Shown here piece by piece: positions 1 to 8,156 of a stretch of DNA of 64,000 bases; within the stretch, counting starts at the first letter, position 1; each line of letters opens with the position of its first letter. The notes below the pieces were generated by a model. The model saw only the letters and a program-made list of their open reading frames with translations, was not told the DNA's origin and did not search any database. The stretch lies in assembly GCA_038253555.1 (NCBI GenBank), contig JBBSGZ010000001.1:13062-77061 (forward strand), written 5' to 3'. This stretch comes from JALYUA01 sp038253555 (GTDB lineage: Bacteria > Acidobacteriota > Thermoanaerobaculia > UBA5066 > Gp7-AA6). The position numbers and the translations under genes are program-made.

Positions 1-1521
1 CTGATCGGAGACCCGGCAACGTTGAACGCCGTGATGCAGTCGGGCGCCCCCGAGCAGGAGGTGCTTCAGTACGTGTCGCGCAACATCCTCGACTTCGATT
101 CGCGGATGCGGCTCGTCCCCGGCCTCGCGGAAAGCTATACGGTGTCGCCGGACGGGCGTTCCTTCACGTTCACGATCCGCAGCGAGGCGCGATGGGAGGA
201 CGGCGTTCCGGTCTCCGCGGCCGACGCGGTCTTCACGATCCGCTCGATCGTCGACCCGAAGGTTCCCTCTCCCGTCTTCAAGTCCGTCTTCGACGGCCTC
301 CTCTCGGTGGAAGCCTCCGGCGAGCGCTCCTTCACGGCGCGTTTCAGGGAGCCCTCCGCGTACCAGGCGATGGCTTTCGTCCTCCCGGTTCTGCCGGCGC
401 ACCGGTTCTCCGGAGTCGACTTCCTGCACGCGCCGGACAACCGCGCCCCGCTCGCCAACGGCCCCTATCGGCTGGCCTCGTGGCGGGCTCAGGACGAGAT
501 CGTGCTGGAGCGCAATCCCCGGGCGTGGGGCGCGCGGGGCCACTTCGATCGCGTCGTGTTCAAGGTGCTGCCGGAAGACGCCGTCAGCTATCGTGCCCTG
601 GTCGGCGGAACCGTCGACGAGACGCGGCTCGATACCTCCGGGAAGGAGCGCGCGCGCTCCGACCGCGCGTTTGCCGTCTGCTGCCGTTTGGTCGAGTACT
701 ACGATCTCGGCTGGAACTACATCGCGCTCAACAACAAATCGCCGCTCTTCTCCGACCCGTCGGTCCGGCGCGCGCTGACGATGCTTCTAGACCGGGCCGG
801 CATCGTCCGCGGCCTCTTCCGCGGGTCGGCGCGCATCCTGTCCGGGCCGTGGGCGCCGGATTCCCCGGCGTACGACCCATCCGTCCCTCCGCTGCCATTT
901 AACCCCCGCGCGGCGGCCGCGCTGCTCGACGCGGCCGGCTGGCGGGACAGCAACGGGGACGGAACACGCGACCGCGAGGGCCGCGACTTCGCCTTCGACC
1001 TCCTGGTCTCCTCGGGAACGACCACGGGCCGGCAGATCGATGAGACGTTCGTCGCGGAGCTCGCCCGCGCGGGAATCCGCGCGCGCATCCGCTCGCTCGA
1101 GTGGGCCTCCTTCACGGAGCGGGTCGACTCGGGAAATTTCGAGGCCGCCTCGCTCGCGTGGTCGGCGTCCGACCCCAACCCGGACCCCTATCCCTACTGG
1201 CATTCCTCGCAGTCTCCCCCGCAGGGTTTGAACAGCCAGTTCTACCGGAACCCCCAGGCGGACCGGCTGATGGAGTCGGCGCGCCGGGAACAGAATGGGG
1301 AACGCCGGCTCGCGATTTACCACCGCCTCCACCAGATCTTCCGAGACGATGCGCCCGTCATCTTTGTCGCGACATCCTCGCAGAAATTCGGGTTCCGCAG
1401 CCGGGTGCGCGGCCTCGTCACGTCTCCGCTCGGCTTGTTCGGCATCTGGCCCGGGCCGATCGGCTGGTGGGACGCGGAGGGACAGGCCCCGCCCTCTCCG
1501 GCCGCCCGGAGCGGCCCGTGA
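1..1521 (+). CDS. Family 5 ABC transporter substrate-binding protein (5' truncated)
   Basis: Periplasmic solute receptor of an oligopeptide/nickel-type ABC importer. The frame is open from base 1 (Leu-Ile-Gly-Asp-Pro-Ala-Thr-Leu-Asn), so the signal peptide and true start lie left of the window; 506 residues are visible. The GDPATLN opening, the later ARWEDGVPVSAADAVFT stretch (lobe I of SBP_bac_5 proteins) and a C-terminal part with YHRLHQIFRDDAPVIF fit the family. The ligand cannot be read from sequence. The TGA stop overlaps the GTG of the first permease gene by four bases. A TTG at 22 could be mistaken for a start, but the residues before it belong to the conserved domain. No ATP-binding subunit genes follow. 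Confidence 0.88.
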   Translation: MIGDPATLNAVMQSGAPEQEVLQYVSRNILDFDSRMRLVPGLAESYTVSPDGRSFTFTIRSEARWEDGVPVSAADAVFTIRSIVDPKVPSPVFKSVFDGLLSVEASGERSFTARFREPSAYQAMAFVLPVLPAHRFSGVDFLHAPDNRAPLANGPYRLASWRAQDEIVLERNPRAWGARGHFDRVVFKVLPEDAVSYRALVGGTVDETRLDTSGKERARSDRAFAVCCRLVEYYDLGWNYIALNNKSPLFSDPSVRRALTMLLDRAGIVRGLFRGSARILSGPWAPDSPAYDPSVPPLPFNPRAAAALLDAAGWRDSNGDGTRDREGRDFAFDLLVSSGTTTGRQIDETFVAELARAGIRARIRSLEWASFTERVDSGNFEAASLAWSASDPNPDPYPYWHSSQSPPQGLNSQFYRNPQADRLMESARREQNGERRLAIYHRLHQIFRDDAPVIFVATSSQKFGFRSRVRGLVTSPLGLFGIWPGPIGWWDAEGQAPPSPAARSGP

Positions 1522-2489
1522 CGCGCTATATCGTGCGGCGCCTGCTCCTGGCCGTGCCGACACTCGCCGGCATCGTCGTCCTCGTCTTCTTTCTCCTGCA
1601 CCTCGCGCCCGGAAGCCCGATGAGCGCGATGGGGGGCGATTCCGGCCGGCGCGTCTCGCAGCGTGCGGCGGAGGAAATGCGCAAGGTCTACGGGCTCGAT
1701 CGGCCGCTGCCCGAAAGGTTCGGACGGTGGGTGAGCCGCGTCGTCCGGCTCGATTTCGGGGAGTCGTTCGTCGACCGGCGCCCCGTGCTCGAGCGGATCG
1801 AGGAAGCGCTGCCCTACACACTCGTGTTGAATGGGCTCGCCCTTCTCCTGACGCTCGCGATCGCGGTGCCGCTCGGCGTCGTGACCGGCGGCCGGCCCGA
1901 AGGGGCGCTCGATCGGGCCTCCGGCGCGCTTCTGTTCGCGCTCTACTCCCTCCCGGCGTTCTGGGCCGCGCTGCTTCTGCAGGCGCTCTTCTCCGTCCGC
2001 CTCCAGTGGCTGCCGCTCTACGGAGTTGTCTCCGATTCTCCGGAGGGAATCGGCCTGGCGGACCGCGCCGCGCACCTCGTTCTGCCCGTCGTCTGCCTGA
2101 CCTACGGGTCCCTGGCGTTCTTTGCGCGGCTGATTCGCGCGAGTGTCGCGGAGACCCGCAATGCCGACTACGTCCTGGCCGCGCGCGCCCGGGGACTTTC
2201 GCGCCGGGAAGCCCTCTGGAAGCACGCTTTCCGAAACGCGCTCCTGCCGCTCGTCACGCTCCTCGGGCTCGTTCTCCCCGGACTTCTCTCCGGGAGCGTC
2301 ATCATCGAGCGGATTTTCGCGTGGCCGGGAGTGGGGCGCCTCTATTTCGACTCGATCCTGTCGCGCGACTATCCGGTCGTCCTCGCCCTGTCGCTGCTCG
2401 GGGCCGTCGCGACGCTCCTCCTGACTCTGGCCGCGGACATCGCGAGCGCCGCCGTCGATCCCCGGGTGCGGGACGGAACGCTCGGATGA
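1518..2489 (+). CDS. ABC transporter permease, DppB/OppB type
   Basis: Inner-membrane permease, 323 residues, normal length for DppB-like proteins. The N-terminus carries the typical RYIVRRLLLAVPTLAGIVV first membrane segment, followed by about five more hydrophobic segments. The cytoplasmic EAA loop that contacts the ATPase is visible as RARGLSRREALWKHAF, and the closing PGVGRLYFDSILSRDYPVV is family-typical. The start is GTG, sharing GTGA with the preceding stop, and the end shares ATGA with the next gene, so the three importer genes are translationally coupled. Partner of the binding protein before it; substrate unknown. Confidence 0.92.
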   Translation: MTRYIVRRLLLAVPTLAGIVVLVFFLLHLAPGSPMSAMGGDSGRRVSQRAAEEMRKVYGLDRPLPERFGRWVSRVVRLDFGESFVDRRPVLERIEEALPYTLVLNGLALLLTLAIAVPLGVVTGGRPEGALDRASGALLFALYSLPAFWAALLLQALFSVRLQWLPLYGVVSDSPEGIGLADRAAHLVLPVVCLTYGSLAFFARLIRASVAETRNADYVLAARARGLSRREALWKHAFRNALLPLVTLLGLVLPGLLSGSVIIERIFAWPGVGRLYFDSILSRDYPVVLALSLLGAVATLLLTLAADIASAAVDPRVRDGTLG

Positions 2490-3334
2490 GCGCCATCTTC
2501 TCGGCCGCCCCTGCGCCGCGCCCGCGCCGCGCCGTCCCCGGCTCGGCGCGGGTCGCGCTCGCGATCGTCGTGCTCCTCTGGATCGTCGCGGCGCTCTCGC
2601 CGCTCGCCTCGCGGCGCGCGGCGGACATCCGGTTGAACGAGCGTCTCCTCGCCCCCTCCCGGACGCACCTGTTCGGAACGGACGACCTCGGACGCGATCT
2701 TTTCGCGCGGGTGGTCGCGGCGACCCCGATTTCGCTCGCCATCGGGACGACGGCCGCCGCGGTGTCGGTGATCGTGGGTTTCGCAATCGGCGCCGCGGCG
2801 GGGTGGTTCGGCGGGATGACGGACCTGCTCCTCTCCCGCGCGATCGAGGTGGTGCTCTGTTTCCCCGTGCTCTTTCTTCTGCTGGCGCTGGCCGCGTTTC
2901 TTCCCCCCTCCCCGGCGACGGTCATTCTCGCGATCGGGTTGACCACGTGGCCGGGGGACGCCCGTTTTGCGCGGGCCGAGATCCTGAAGGCTCGGGACCT
3001 CGACTACACGCGCGCCGCACGCGCGGCGGGCGCGACGACTTCGCGCATTCTCCTGCGCCATCTCCTTCCCGTCGCGGCGCCCCCACTTCTGGTCTCCGCC
3101 GCGTTCGGCGTGGGCTGGGCGATTCTCGCGGAGGCCGCGCTCTCATTTCTGGGCGTGGGCCTTCCGCCGCCGATGGCCTCGTGGGGAGGAATCCTGGCCA
3201 TCGCTCCGGCGTACATCGACGAGGCGTGGTGGATCGCGCTCTTCCCGGGTCTTGCGCTCTTTCTGACGGTCGCCGCCTATAATCTGCTCGCCGAAGGGCT
3301 GCGGGCAGCGACAACGGAGAAAGTGAACCAATGA
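2486..3334 (+). CDS. ABC transporter permease, DppC/OppC type
   Basis: Second inner-membrane permease of the importer, 282 residues. Diagnostic features are HLFGTDDLGRDLFAR near residues 60-75, several membrane segments, the EAA-type loop RAARAAGATTSRILLRHLLP, and EAALSFLGVGLPPPMASWG near the C-terminus. It overlaps the DppB-type gene before it and coaD after it by ATGA. The nucleotide-binding subunits (DppD/DppF) are absent here; they may lie left of the window or be supplied in trans. Coupling to the housekeeping gene coaD is an operon oddity, with no evidence of a functional link. Confidence 0.92.
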   Translation: MSAIFSAAPAPRPRRAVPGSARVALAIVVLLWIVAALSPLASRRAADIRLNERLLAPSRTHLFGTDDLGRDLFARVVAATPISLAIGTTAAAVSVIVGFAIGAAAGWFGGMTDLLLSRAIEVVLCFPVLFLLLALAAFLPPSPATVILAIGLTTWPGDARFARAEILKARDLDYTRAARAAGATTSRILLRHLLPVAAPPLLVSAAFGVGWAILAEAALSFLGVGLPPPMASWGGILAIAPAYIDEAWWIALFPGLALFLTVAAYNLLAEGLRAATTEKVNQ

Positions 3335-3810
3335 GCGAGCGCGTGGCCCTCTATCCGGGTTCATTCGATCCGCTGACGAACGGCCACCTGGACATCCTCT
3401 CGCGGGCGCGCCGCCTCGCCGACCGGGTCGTGGTCGCCATTCTCGAAAACGACGTCAAGACACCGCTCTTCTCGATCGCCGAACGCCTCGAGATGATCCG
3501 GGAGATCGTGGGCGAGGACCCCGCGACCCCCGTGCTCTCCTTCCAGGGGCTGCTGGTGGACTTCGCCCGCAAGACGGGAGCGACGCTTCTCGTGCGGGGA
3601 CTGCGGGCCGTCTCCGACTACGAGTACGAGCTCCAGATGGCCCTGATGAACCGGCGTCTCGCTCCCGGAATCGAGACCGTATTTCTGATGGCGAAGGAGG
3701 AGTACTCGTACGTTTCCAGCCGGCTCGTCAAGGAAGTGGCGCGTCTCGGCGCGGACGTGCGCGGCCTCGTCCCGGATCCGGTCCTGCGGCGCCTGGTCGG
3801 GAAATTTTGA
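3331..3810 (+). CDS. coaD: Phosphopantetheine adenylyltransferase
   Basis: Cytosolic enzyme of coenzyme A synthesis joining ATP and 4'-phosphopantetheine to give dephospho-CoA. The 159-residue length is exactly usual. YPGSFDPLTNGH at residues 8-19 contains the (T/H)xGH nucleotide-binding motif, RGLRAVSDYEYELQMALMN is the conserved mid-region, and SSRLVKE near residue 129 corresponds to the ISSTxVR-like element. The start ATG overlaps the permease stop; the stop overlaps the TTG of the next gene. Confidence 0.97.
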   Translation: MSERVALYPGSFDPLTNGHLDILSRARRLADRVVVAILENDVKTPLFSIAERLEMIREIVGEDPATPVLSFQGLLVDFARKTGATLLVRGLRAVSDYEYELQMALMNRRLAPGIETVFLMAKEEYSYVSSRLVKEVARLGADVRGLVPDPVLRRLVGKF

Positions 3811-4295
3811 CCGGCGGCCCCCCTCTCCGTGTCGTCGAGACCGGCGTTCGCGTGCGTTACGCGGAGACCGACCGCATGGGGATCGTGTACCACGCCCACT
3901 ACATCGTCTGGTTCGAGATCGGCCGGACGGAGTTCTGCCGCGCCGCGGGAATTCCATACCGGGCGATGGAAGAGGCGGGCCTCCTGATCCTCGTCACGGG
4001 GGTCGAGTGCACCTACCGACGATCGGCGCGCTACGACGACGAAGTCCGGATCCAGGCGCGGATGCCCGAGCTTTCGGGCCGCGGCCTCTCCTTCGCGTAC
4101 GAGGTCCTCGGGCCGGGCGGCGTCCGGCTGGCCGACGGAGCGACACGGCATGTATTTGCCGATCCGCAGGGACGGCCCCGGCGCGCTCCGGACGAGATCG
4201 TGGCGCCTCTGGAGCGTTTTCGTCAGCACACGATCGGCGTGCCCTCGTCATCGCCGGGTGGAGGAAACCGTCAGCGCCTCCCCGGCGTAGTTTGA
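3807..4295 (+). CDS. YbgC/FadM-type acyl-CoA thioesterase
   Basis: Hotdog-fold thioesterase of the 4HBT family, 162 residues, slightly long because of a low-complexity C-terminal tail. The YbgC signature is clear: VRYAETDRMGIVYHAHY near residues 16-32, with the catalytic Asp at about 22, then WFEIGRTEFCR. Such enzymes hydrolyse short or medium acyl-CoA; substrate not deducible. The start is TTG inside the coaD stop (TTGA overlap), and no better start lies before the conserved domain. It ends 13 bases before msrA. Confidence 0.85.
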   Translation: MTGGPPLRVVETGVRVRYAETDRMGIVYHAHYIVWFEIGRTEFCRAAGIPYRAMEEAGLLILVTGVECTYRRSARYDDEVRIQARMPELSGRGLSFAYEVLGPGGVRLADGATRHVFADPQGRPRRAPDEIVAPLERFRQHTIGVPSSSPGGGNRQRLPGVV

Positions 4296-4308
4296 TCGGG
4301 GGGAAAGC

Positions 4309-4779
4309 ATGAACAAAGCCACCTTTGGCGCGGGATGCTTCTGGGGTGTCGAGGCCGCTTTCCGGCAGGTGCCGGGCGTCCTGTCGACTGCGGTCGGGTA
4401 CGCCGGCGGGACGCTGCAGGACCCGACCTATTCGGACGTTTGTGGCGGCCGCACCGGCCACGCGGAAGTGGTCGAGGTCGAGTACGACCCGCAGCGCGTC
4501 TCCTACGGGGAACTCCTGGACGCCTTCTGGGAGAACCACGATCCCACGACGTTGAACCGGCAGGGCCCGGATGTCGGAGAGCAATACCGGTCCGCCGTGT
4601 TTTTCCACGATGCCGCCCAGGAAGCGGCGGCGCGCGCTTCGAAGGAAAAGGTCGAGAAGTCCGGCCGCTACCGGCGGCCCGTGGTTACCGAGATCACCGA
4701 GGCATCGCAATTCTGGCGGGCCGAGGACTACCACCAGCAGTATCTCGAGAAGCGCGGGCTCGCGAGCTGCAAGATCTAG
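4309..4779 (+). CDS. msrA: Peptide methionine sulfoxide reductase A
   Basis: Cytosolic repair enzyme reducing the S-epimer of methionine sulfoxide in proteins. The catalytic GCFWG motif lies at residues 9-13 with the nucleophilic Cys10, VGYAGG and YHQQYLEKRG are conserved, and a C-terminal Cys (ASCKI) could act as resolving cysteine. The 156-residue length fits a compact MsrA without signal peptide. A purine-rich GGGGGGAAAG lies just before the ATG. It is last in the unit; the next gene is convergent. No MsrB domain is fused or adjacent. Confidence 0.96.
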   Translation: MNKATFGAGCFWGVEAAFRQVPGVLSTAVGYAGGTLQDPTYSDVCGGRTGHAEVVEVEYDPQRVSYGELLDAFWENHDPTTLNRQGPDVGEQYRSAVFFHDAAQEAAARASKEKVEKSGRYRRPVVTEITEASQFWRAEDYHQQYLEKRGLASCKI

Positions 4780-4819
4780 GCGCTGCAGCCTTTCGACAGA
4801 GCGATTGGCGAAGGGCGAC

Positions 4820-5512
4820 TTACCGCTTCGCGTTTCCGATTCCGTATTTTGCGATCGTCCAGAGGATCTTGTAGCCGGCGCGAAGCGTACCCGAGACCGT
4901 CCCGGTGATCTTCGAGACACCGACCCTGCGCCGGTAGGAGACCGGAACCTCGGCGATCGCGAGCCCTTCCCGGACCGCTTTGACCTGCATCTCGCACGTC
5001 CAGCCGAAATTCGTGTCCTCCATCCCGATTTTTTCGTACGCGTCCCATCGGATCGCACGGAAGGGGCCGAGATCGGTATACCGATGGCCGTACAGCAGGC
5101 GAATCAAGAAACAGGCGAGAAGGTTTCCGAACCGCGCCTGGGGCAGGAGGGCGCCGGGCTCGCGGCGGCCGAGCGCGCGCGACCCGATGACGAGGTCCGC
5201 GCCGGCCTCGATACCCGCGAGCAGGAGCGGGATCTCCTCCGGGTGGTCCGAGTAGTCGCCGTCTAAGAACACGAGGACGTCCGGCGGATTCTCCCGGAGC
5301 GCGGCGACGCCGGCCAGACATGCGCTGCCGTATCCCCGCCGGGATTCGCGCACCAGGCGCACGGGGAGTCCGCTCGCGATCCGCGAGGTGTCGTCGGTCG
5401 AGCCGTTGTCGACCACGACGACTTCGGAGACCGGCGGCCGGGGGATATCGGCGACGACGAGCGGGAGCGATTCACGCTCGTTGAAGACGGGGATGACCAC
5501 GGAGACCGTCAT
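4820..5512 (-). CDS. Family 2 glycosyltransferase (dolichyl-phosphate sugar synthase-like)
   Basis: GT2 glycosyltransferase of 230 residues. It begins MTVSVVIPVFNE, has DNGSTDDT (residues 35-42) for nucleotide-sugar binding and the metal-binding LDGDYSDHPEE region near 83-93, followed by VIGSRALG and the DPM/DPG-synthase-like YTDLGPFRAIRW. No C-terminal membrane anchor is evident. A likely role is sugar transfer to a polyprenyl phosphate at the inner face of the membrane; substrate unknown. The start ATG overlaps the stop of the EamA gene (ATGA). A longer upstream reading in this frame is antisense to that gene's coding and was not used. Confidence 0.88.
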   Translation of the reverse strand: MTVSVVIPVFNERESLPLVVADIPRPPVSEVVVVDNGSTDDTSRIASGLPVRLVRESRRGYGSACLAGVAALRENPPDVLVFLDGDYSDHPEEIPLLLAGIEAGADLVIGSRALGRREPGALLPQARFGNLLACFLIRLLYGHRYTDLGPFRAIRWDAYEKIGMEDTNFGWTCEMQVKAVREGLAIAEVPVSYRRRVGVSKITGTVSGTLRAGYKILWTIAKYGIGNAKR

Positions 5513-6456
5513 CGACGGGGCTCCGGAGGGCGGGGGCGGGCCGCCATCGAAATCCCGAGCCCCGCGAAAATGAGGACCGCCGCCACGCCCGTCCGCGCCG
5601 CGAATCTCTCGCCGAGCACGGCCACGGCGAGAACGGACGCGATGAGCGGCTGCAGGAAGACGTACAGGGCGACTCGCGACGCTTGCGTCCGCGCGAGCGC
5701 CCAGGAATTCCAGAGGTAGGGAAGCACGCTGCACAGAATCACGATCCCGGCGATGCCGGCCCACGCGGCTGCGGGGACACGGGCGGGGGAGAACCGAAGG
5801 ACACCGGGGGCCGCCACCAGGAGGATGGGGCCGGCGCCGTACAGGAAGATGCGCGACACGATTGTCTCGGCGGAGTATCTCGCGAGGATCGGGCGGGACA
5901 AAACGAGATAGCAGGAGTAGGAGAGAGAGTTGGCGAGGATCAGGAGATCGCCTCGCAAGGCTGTCCCGGCCAGCTGGAAATGCCGGAGGTCGAGGAGCAC
6001 GAGGACCCCGGCCGTCGCGAGTCCGACGGCGGCGATGCCGCGGGCGGCCAGCCTTTCCCGCCCCAGGAGCACCGCCACCGCGAGGGTGAACACGGGAATC
6101 GTCGCCGTCAGGATCGTCGTGTGGATCGCCGACGTCATCGACAATCCCAGGATGAACAGGATCTGATTGAAGGAGACGCCCAGAAGAGCGTAAAGCAGGA
6201 CTGCCGGGCGATCCCGGCGCTCGAGCTCGCGTCCCCGCGAAAACCGCCGAACCGCTTCGAGCACGAGGGCGGCCGACGAGACGCGGATCGCCGCGAGCAC
6301 GAGAGGGGGAATCGCCGGCAGGACGAGCTTGCCGAAGATGGGAAAGAGAGCGAAACCGGCCTGGGCCCCGAGGAGGGCCGCGTGAATGGTCCAGGTCTCG
6401 CCGCGGCGTCCCGCCGGTTCCGGGGACGTCCTTTCCGGAGCGGGAGCGAGGCTCAC
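5509..6456 (-). CDS. EamA/DMT-superfamily transporter
   Basis: Inner-membrane protein of 315 residues with about ten hydrophobic segments arranged as two EamA repeats, the architecture of the drug/metabolite transporter superfamily. An arginine-rich strip near residues 66-80 separates early helices, and SYSCYLVLSRPIL and LQPLIASVLAVAVLGE are typical EamA stretches. Substrate unknown. It overlaps ygfZ-like before it and the glycosyltransferase after it by ATGA, so it sits mid-unit. Confidence 0.9.
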   Translation of the reverse strand: MSLAPAPERTSPEPAGRRGETWTIHAALLGAQAGFALFPIFGKLVLPAIPPLVLAAIRVSSAALVLEAVRRFSRGRELERRDRPAVLLYALLGVSFNQILFILGLSMTSAIHTTILTATIPVFTLAVAVLLGRERLAARGIAAVGLATAGVLVLLDLRHFQLAGTALRGDLLILANSLSYSCYLVLSRPILARYSAETIVSRIFLYGAGPILLVAAPGVLRFSPARVPAAAWAGIAGIVILCSVLPYLWNSWALARTQASRVALYVFLQPLIASVLAVAVLGERFAARTGVAAVLIFAGLGISMAARPRPPEPRR

Positions 6457-7352
6457 GAAAACGAAAGATCCGACGGAAACGCTGAGCTCTCCGGCGCCTC
6501 CGTGGACACGAGGCGCTCTCCGGGGGCCACGTCGCGGAACGCCCAGCCGAGCCCGATCGCCCCGAGGCGAGGCGACAGGACGGAGCTCGTCACGCGGCCC
6601 ATTTCGACCTTCCCGCCGTCGGGCTCGCCGGGCCGCTTCAGGACCGTTCCCGCGGGCACCGCCCCGTCTGGAAAGCGGAATCCCACGAGACGGCGATTGA
6701 CCCGCCCGTACGTTCGCAGCCGGGCGACGATTTCCTGCCCCACGTAACAGCCCTTCGTCGTCGAGATCGCGTCTGCGAGGCCGACTTCGTCCGGAAGATG
6801 GGATTCGTCCACGTCCTGACCGAAGCGAGGTCGACCCGCTTCGACGCGCAGCACCTCCGCCGTCTCGTCGTCCAGTGAAACCGCTCCGATGGCGGCGAGT
6901 CGCGCGATCGCGTCTTCGAGCTCAGTCGCGGGAACGAGGAGCTCGGCGGAAAACTCGGCTTCGACCGGCAGAGCGACTGATCCGCCCGCCACGGCGGAGG
7001 AGGGAAGCGGCCGCCCCACGATCCCGATGCGGGCGAAGTCGGCGGAACGGTCTTCGATCGCGACCTTCTGGAAAACGGCGTACTTCGTGAGATGAGCCAT
7101 CACCGTTACGCGCGACGAGGCCGGCAGAACCAGCCGGAGCCGATCGGGCATTCCGACGAGCCGCGCCACGAAGAGAAGCTTGCCTTTCGGCGTCAGACCC
7201 GCCGCGGCGAGGACGTGTCCGGGCTCCGCGCGCCGGACGTCCTGGGTGAGCTGACCCTGCAGAAAGGCGCTCCGGTCTTCGCCCGTGACGTCGAGAATGG
7301 CCGCGGGTCGGACCCGATAGGCGTGGAGAGAGGGAGAAGGGCTCTGATTCAC
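6453..7352 (-). CDS. ygfZ: YgfZ/GcvT-like folate-binding protein
   Basis: Cytosolic folate-binding protein related to the T-protein of glycine cleavage; family members support repair or assembly of iron-sulfur enzymes and tRNA modification. The diagnostic KGCYVGQE signature is at residues 200-207 with its invariant Cys202. The 299 residues fit a short YgfZ form. The C-terminal LGAIGLGWAFRDVAPGERL is the barrel domain. Start ATG and stop are each shared with neighbours by a four-base overlap. The symbol is by family resemblance. Confidence 0.88.
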   Translation of the reverse strand: MNQSPSPSLHAYRVRPAAILDVTGEDRSAFLQGQLTQDVRRAEPGHVLAAAGLTPKGKLLFVARLVGMPDRLRLVLPASSRVTVMAHLTKYAVFQKVAIEDRSADFARIGIVGRPLPSSAVAGGSVALPVEAEFSAELLVPATELEDAIARLAAIGAVSLDDETAEVLRVEAGRPRFGQDVDESHLPDEVGLADAISTTKGCYVGQEIVARLRTYGRVNRRLVGFRFPDGAVPAGTVLKRPGEPDGGKVEMGRVTSSVLSPRLGAIGLGWAFRDVAPGERLVSTEAPESSAFPSDLSFS

Positions 7353-7813
7353 CGGGGCCGGATCTGCGCCCGGATGCGCGCTCGCGGCGAGTCGACGATA
7401 TCCAGGGTCCGCATGCGGGTCGAGATGCGGATGTTGTCATCGAGCTTGTGGTCGTCCACCGTGTCGTCTTTGTCACCGGACTTCACCACGCGCCCGGACC
7501 GGTCGTAGACGTCCACGGTGAGCGAGATGCGGCACTTGCCGGAGCCGCGGTTCTCGACGTGAAAATCCCACCAGAGCCACGAGTTGTCGCTCGGATCTTC
7601 GCGTCTGGCCTTCCGGATGTCGTCGGGTCCCGGGTAGTTGCGCAGCGAAACGCTCCGCACGAAGCAGCCTCCCGACGTCCAGCCGAGGTTCGCTCGGCCG
7701 GAGCGGGGGATCGGAACCGACTTCTCGAATTCAGCACCGGTGGCGGGGATGGCCGTCGCCGCGGCCGCCAGCGCGAAGAGCGCCCGCCCGACGAAGTGAA
7801 AGCGCGACGTCAT
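7349..7813 (-). CDS. Secreted protein of unknown function
   Basis: Predicted exported protein of 154 residues, not recognised as a known family. The N-terminus MTSRFHFVGRALFALAAAA is a signal peptide with probable cleavage after an Ala-rich segment near residue 25. The mature part has a beta-rich look (WWDFHVENRGSGKCRISLTV) and two cysteines. The start at 7813 is preferred because GGAAGGAG lies 8-10 bases upstream; an earlier in-frame start would precede the signal peptide awkwardly. First gene of the leftward unit leading to ygfZ. Confidence 0.7.
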   Translation of the reverse strand: MTSRFHFVGRALFALAAAATAIPATGAEFEKSVPIPRSGRANLGWTSGGCFVRSVSLRNYPGPDDIRKARREDPSDNSWLWWDFHVENRGSGKCRISLTVDVYDRSGRVVKSGDKDDTVDDHKLDDNIRISTRMRTLDIVDSPRARIRAQIRPR

Positions 7814-7833
7814 ATCCAGTTCTCCTTCCGGCG

Positions 7834-7839
7834 TATTAT
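7834..7839 (+). promoter_or_regulatory. -10 box (TATTAT), leaderless start of 7847 gene
   Basis: TATTAT ends seven bases before the GTG at 7847. Transcription starting at normal distance would begin at or next to the GTG, so the mRNA is probably leaderless. No Shine-Dalgarno sequence is present. Confidence 0.55.
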
Positions 7840-7840
7840 C
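7835..7840 (-). promoter_or_regulatory. -10 box (GATAAT) for the leftward unit at 7813
   Basis: On the minus strand GATAAT lies 21 bases before the ATG at 7813, giving a short leader that includes the GGAAGGAG ribosome site. It overlaps the plus-strand TATTAT at 7834-7839 almost completely. Confidence 0.5.
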
Positions 7841-7846
7841 GCTTTC

Positions 7847-8113
7847 GTGGAAGACTCGAGCGAAGAGCCCGGCCGGCACGTGATCGACATCTTCATGATG
7901 TCCGTCAAATGCGGGAATTGCGACACCTACCAGACCGTGATTCGGTTTTCGAAGGGTCCCGAGAAGAACGTGTACACATACGAGTGCGAAAACGAGATCT
8001 GCGATCCGAATGTGACGCGGACCATCGTCGAGGTTCCGAGACAGGTGGACAACTCCGTCAAGCGCGCCGAGGAACTGCCGTACTACGACCGGGAGGAGAG
8101 CTCCGAGGTCTGA
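7847..8113 (+). CDS. Small zinc-ribbon-like protein
   Basis: Hypothetical protein of 88 residues with a CGNC pair (about residues 21-24) and a later CENEIC pair (about 45-50), the spacing of a small treble-clef or zinc-ribbon knuckle. The C-terminus is acidic. Metal binding is inferred from the cysteines only; no partner or reaction is known. GTG at 7847 is chosen because a -10 box lies seven bases before it; ATGs further in would remove the N-terminus but keep the zinc ribbon. Stop is 43 bases before the next gene, which has its own promoter. Confidence 0.6.
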   Translation: MEDSSEEPGRHVIDIFMMSVKCGNCDTYQTVIRFSKGPEKNVYTYECENEICDPNVTRTIVEVPRQVDNSVKRAEELPYYDREESSEV

Positions 8114-8141
8114 CCGCCATTCTCCCGCCTTCGAATTCCTG

Positions 8142-8147
8142 TAAAAT
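8142..8147 (+). promoter_or_regulatory. -10 box (TGTAAAAT), leaderless start of 8157 gene
   Basis: TAAAAT, preceded by TG as in an extended -10, ends nine bases before the ATG at 8157, with no ribosome-binding site between them. Confidence 0.55.
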
Positions 8148-8156
8148 GAACCGTTT

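Noticed and set aside
1295..2786. Long overlapping frames on both strands across the permease genes
   Set aside because: They lack membrane segments or family motifs, whereas the called permeases carry complete family signatures.
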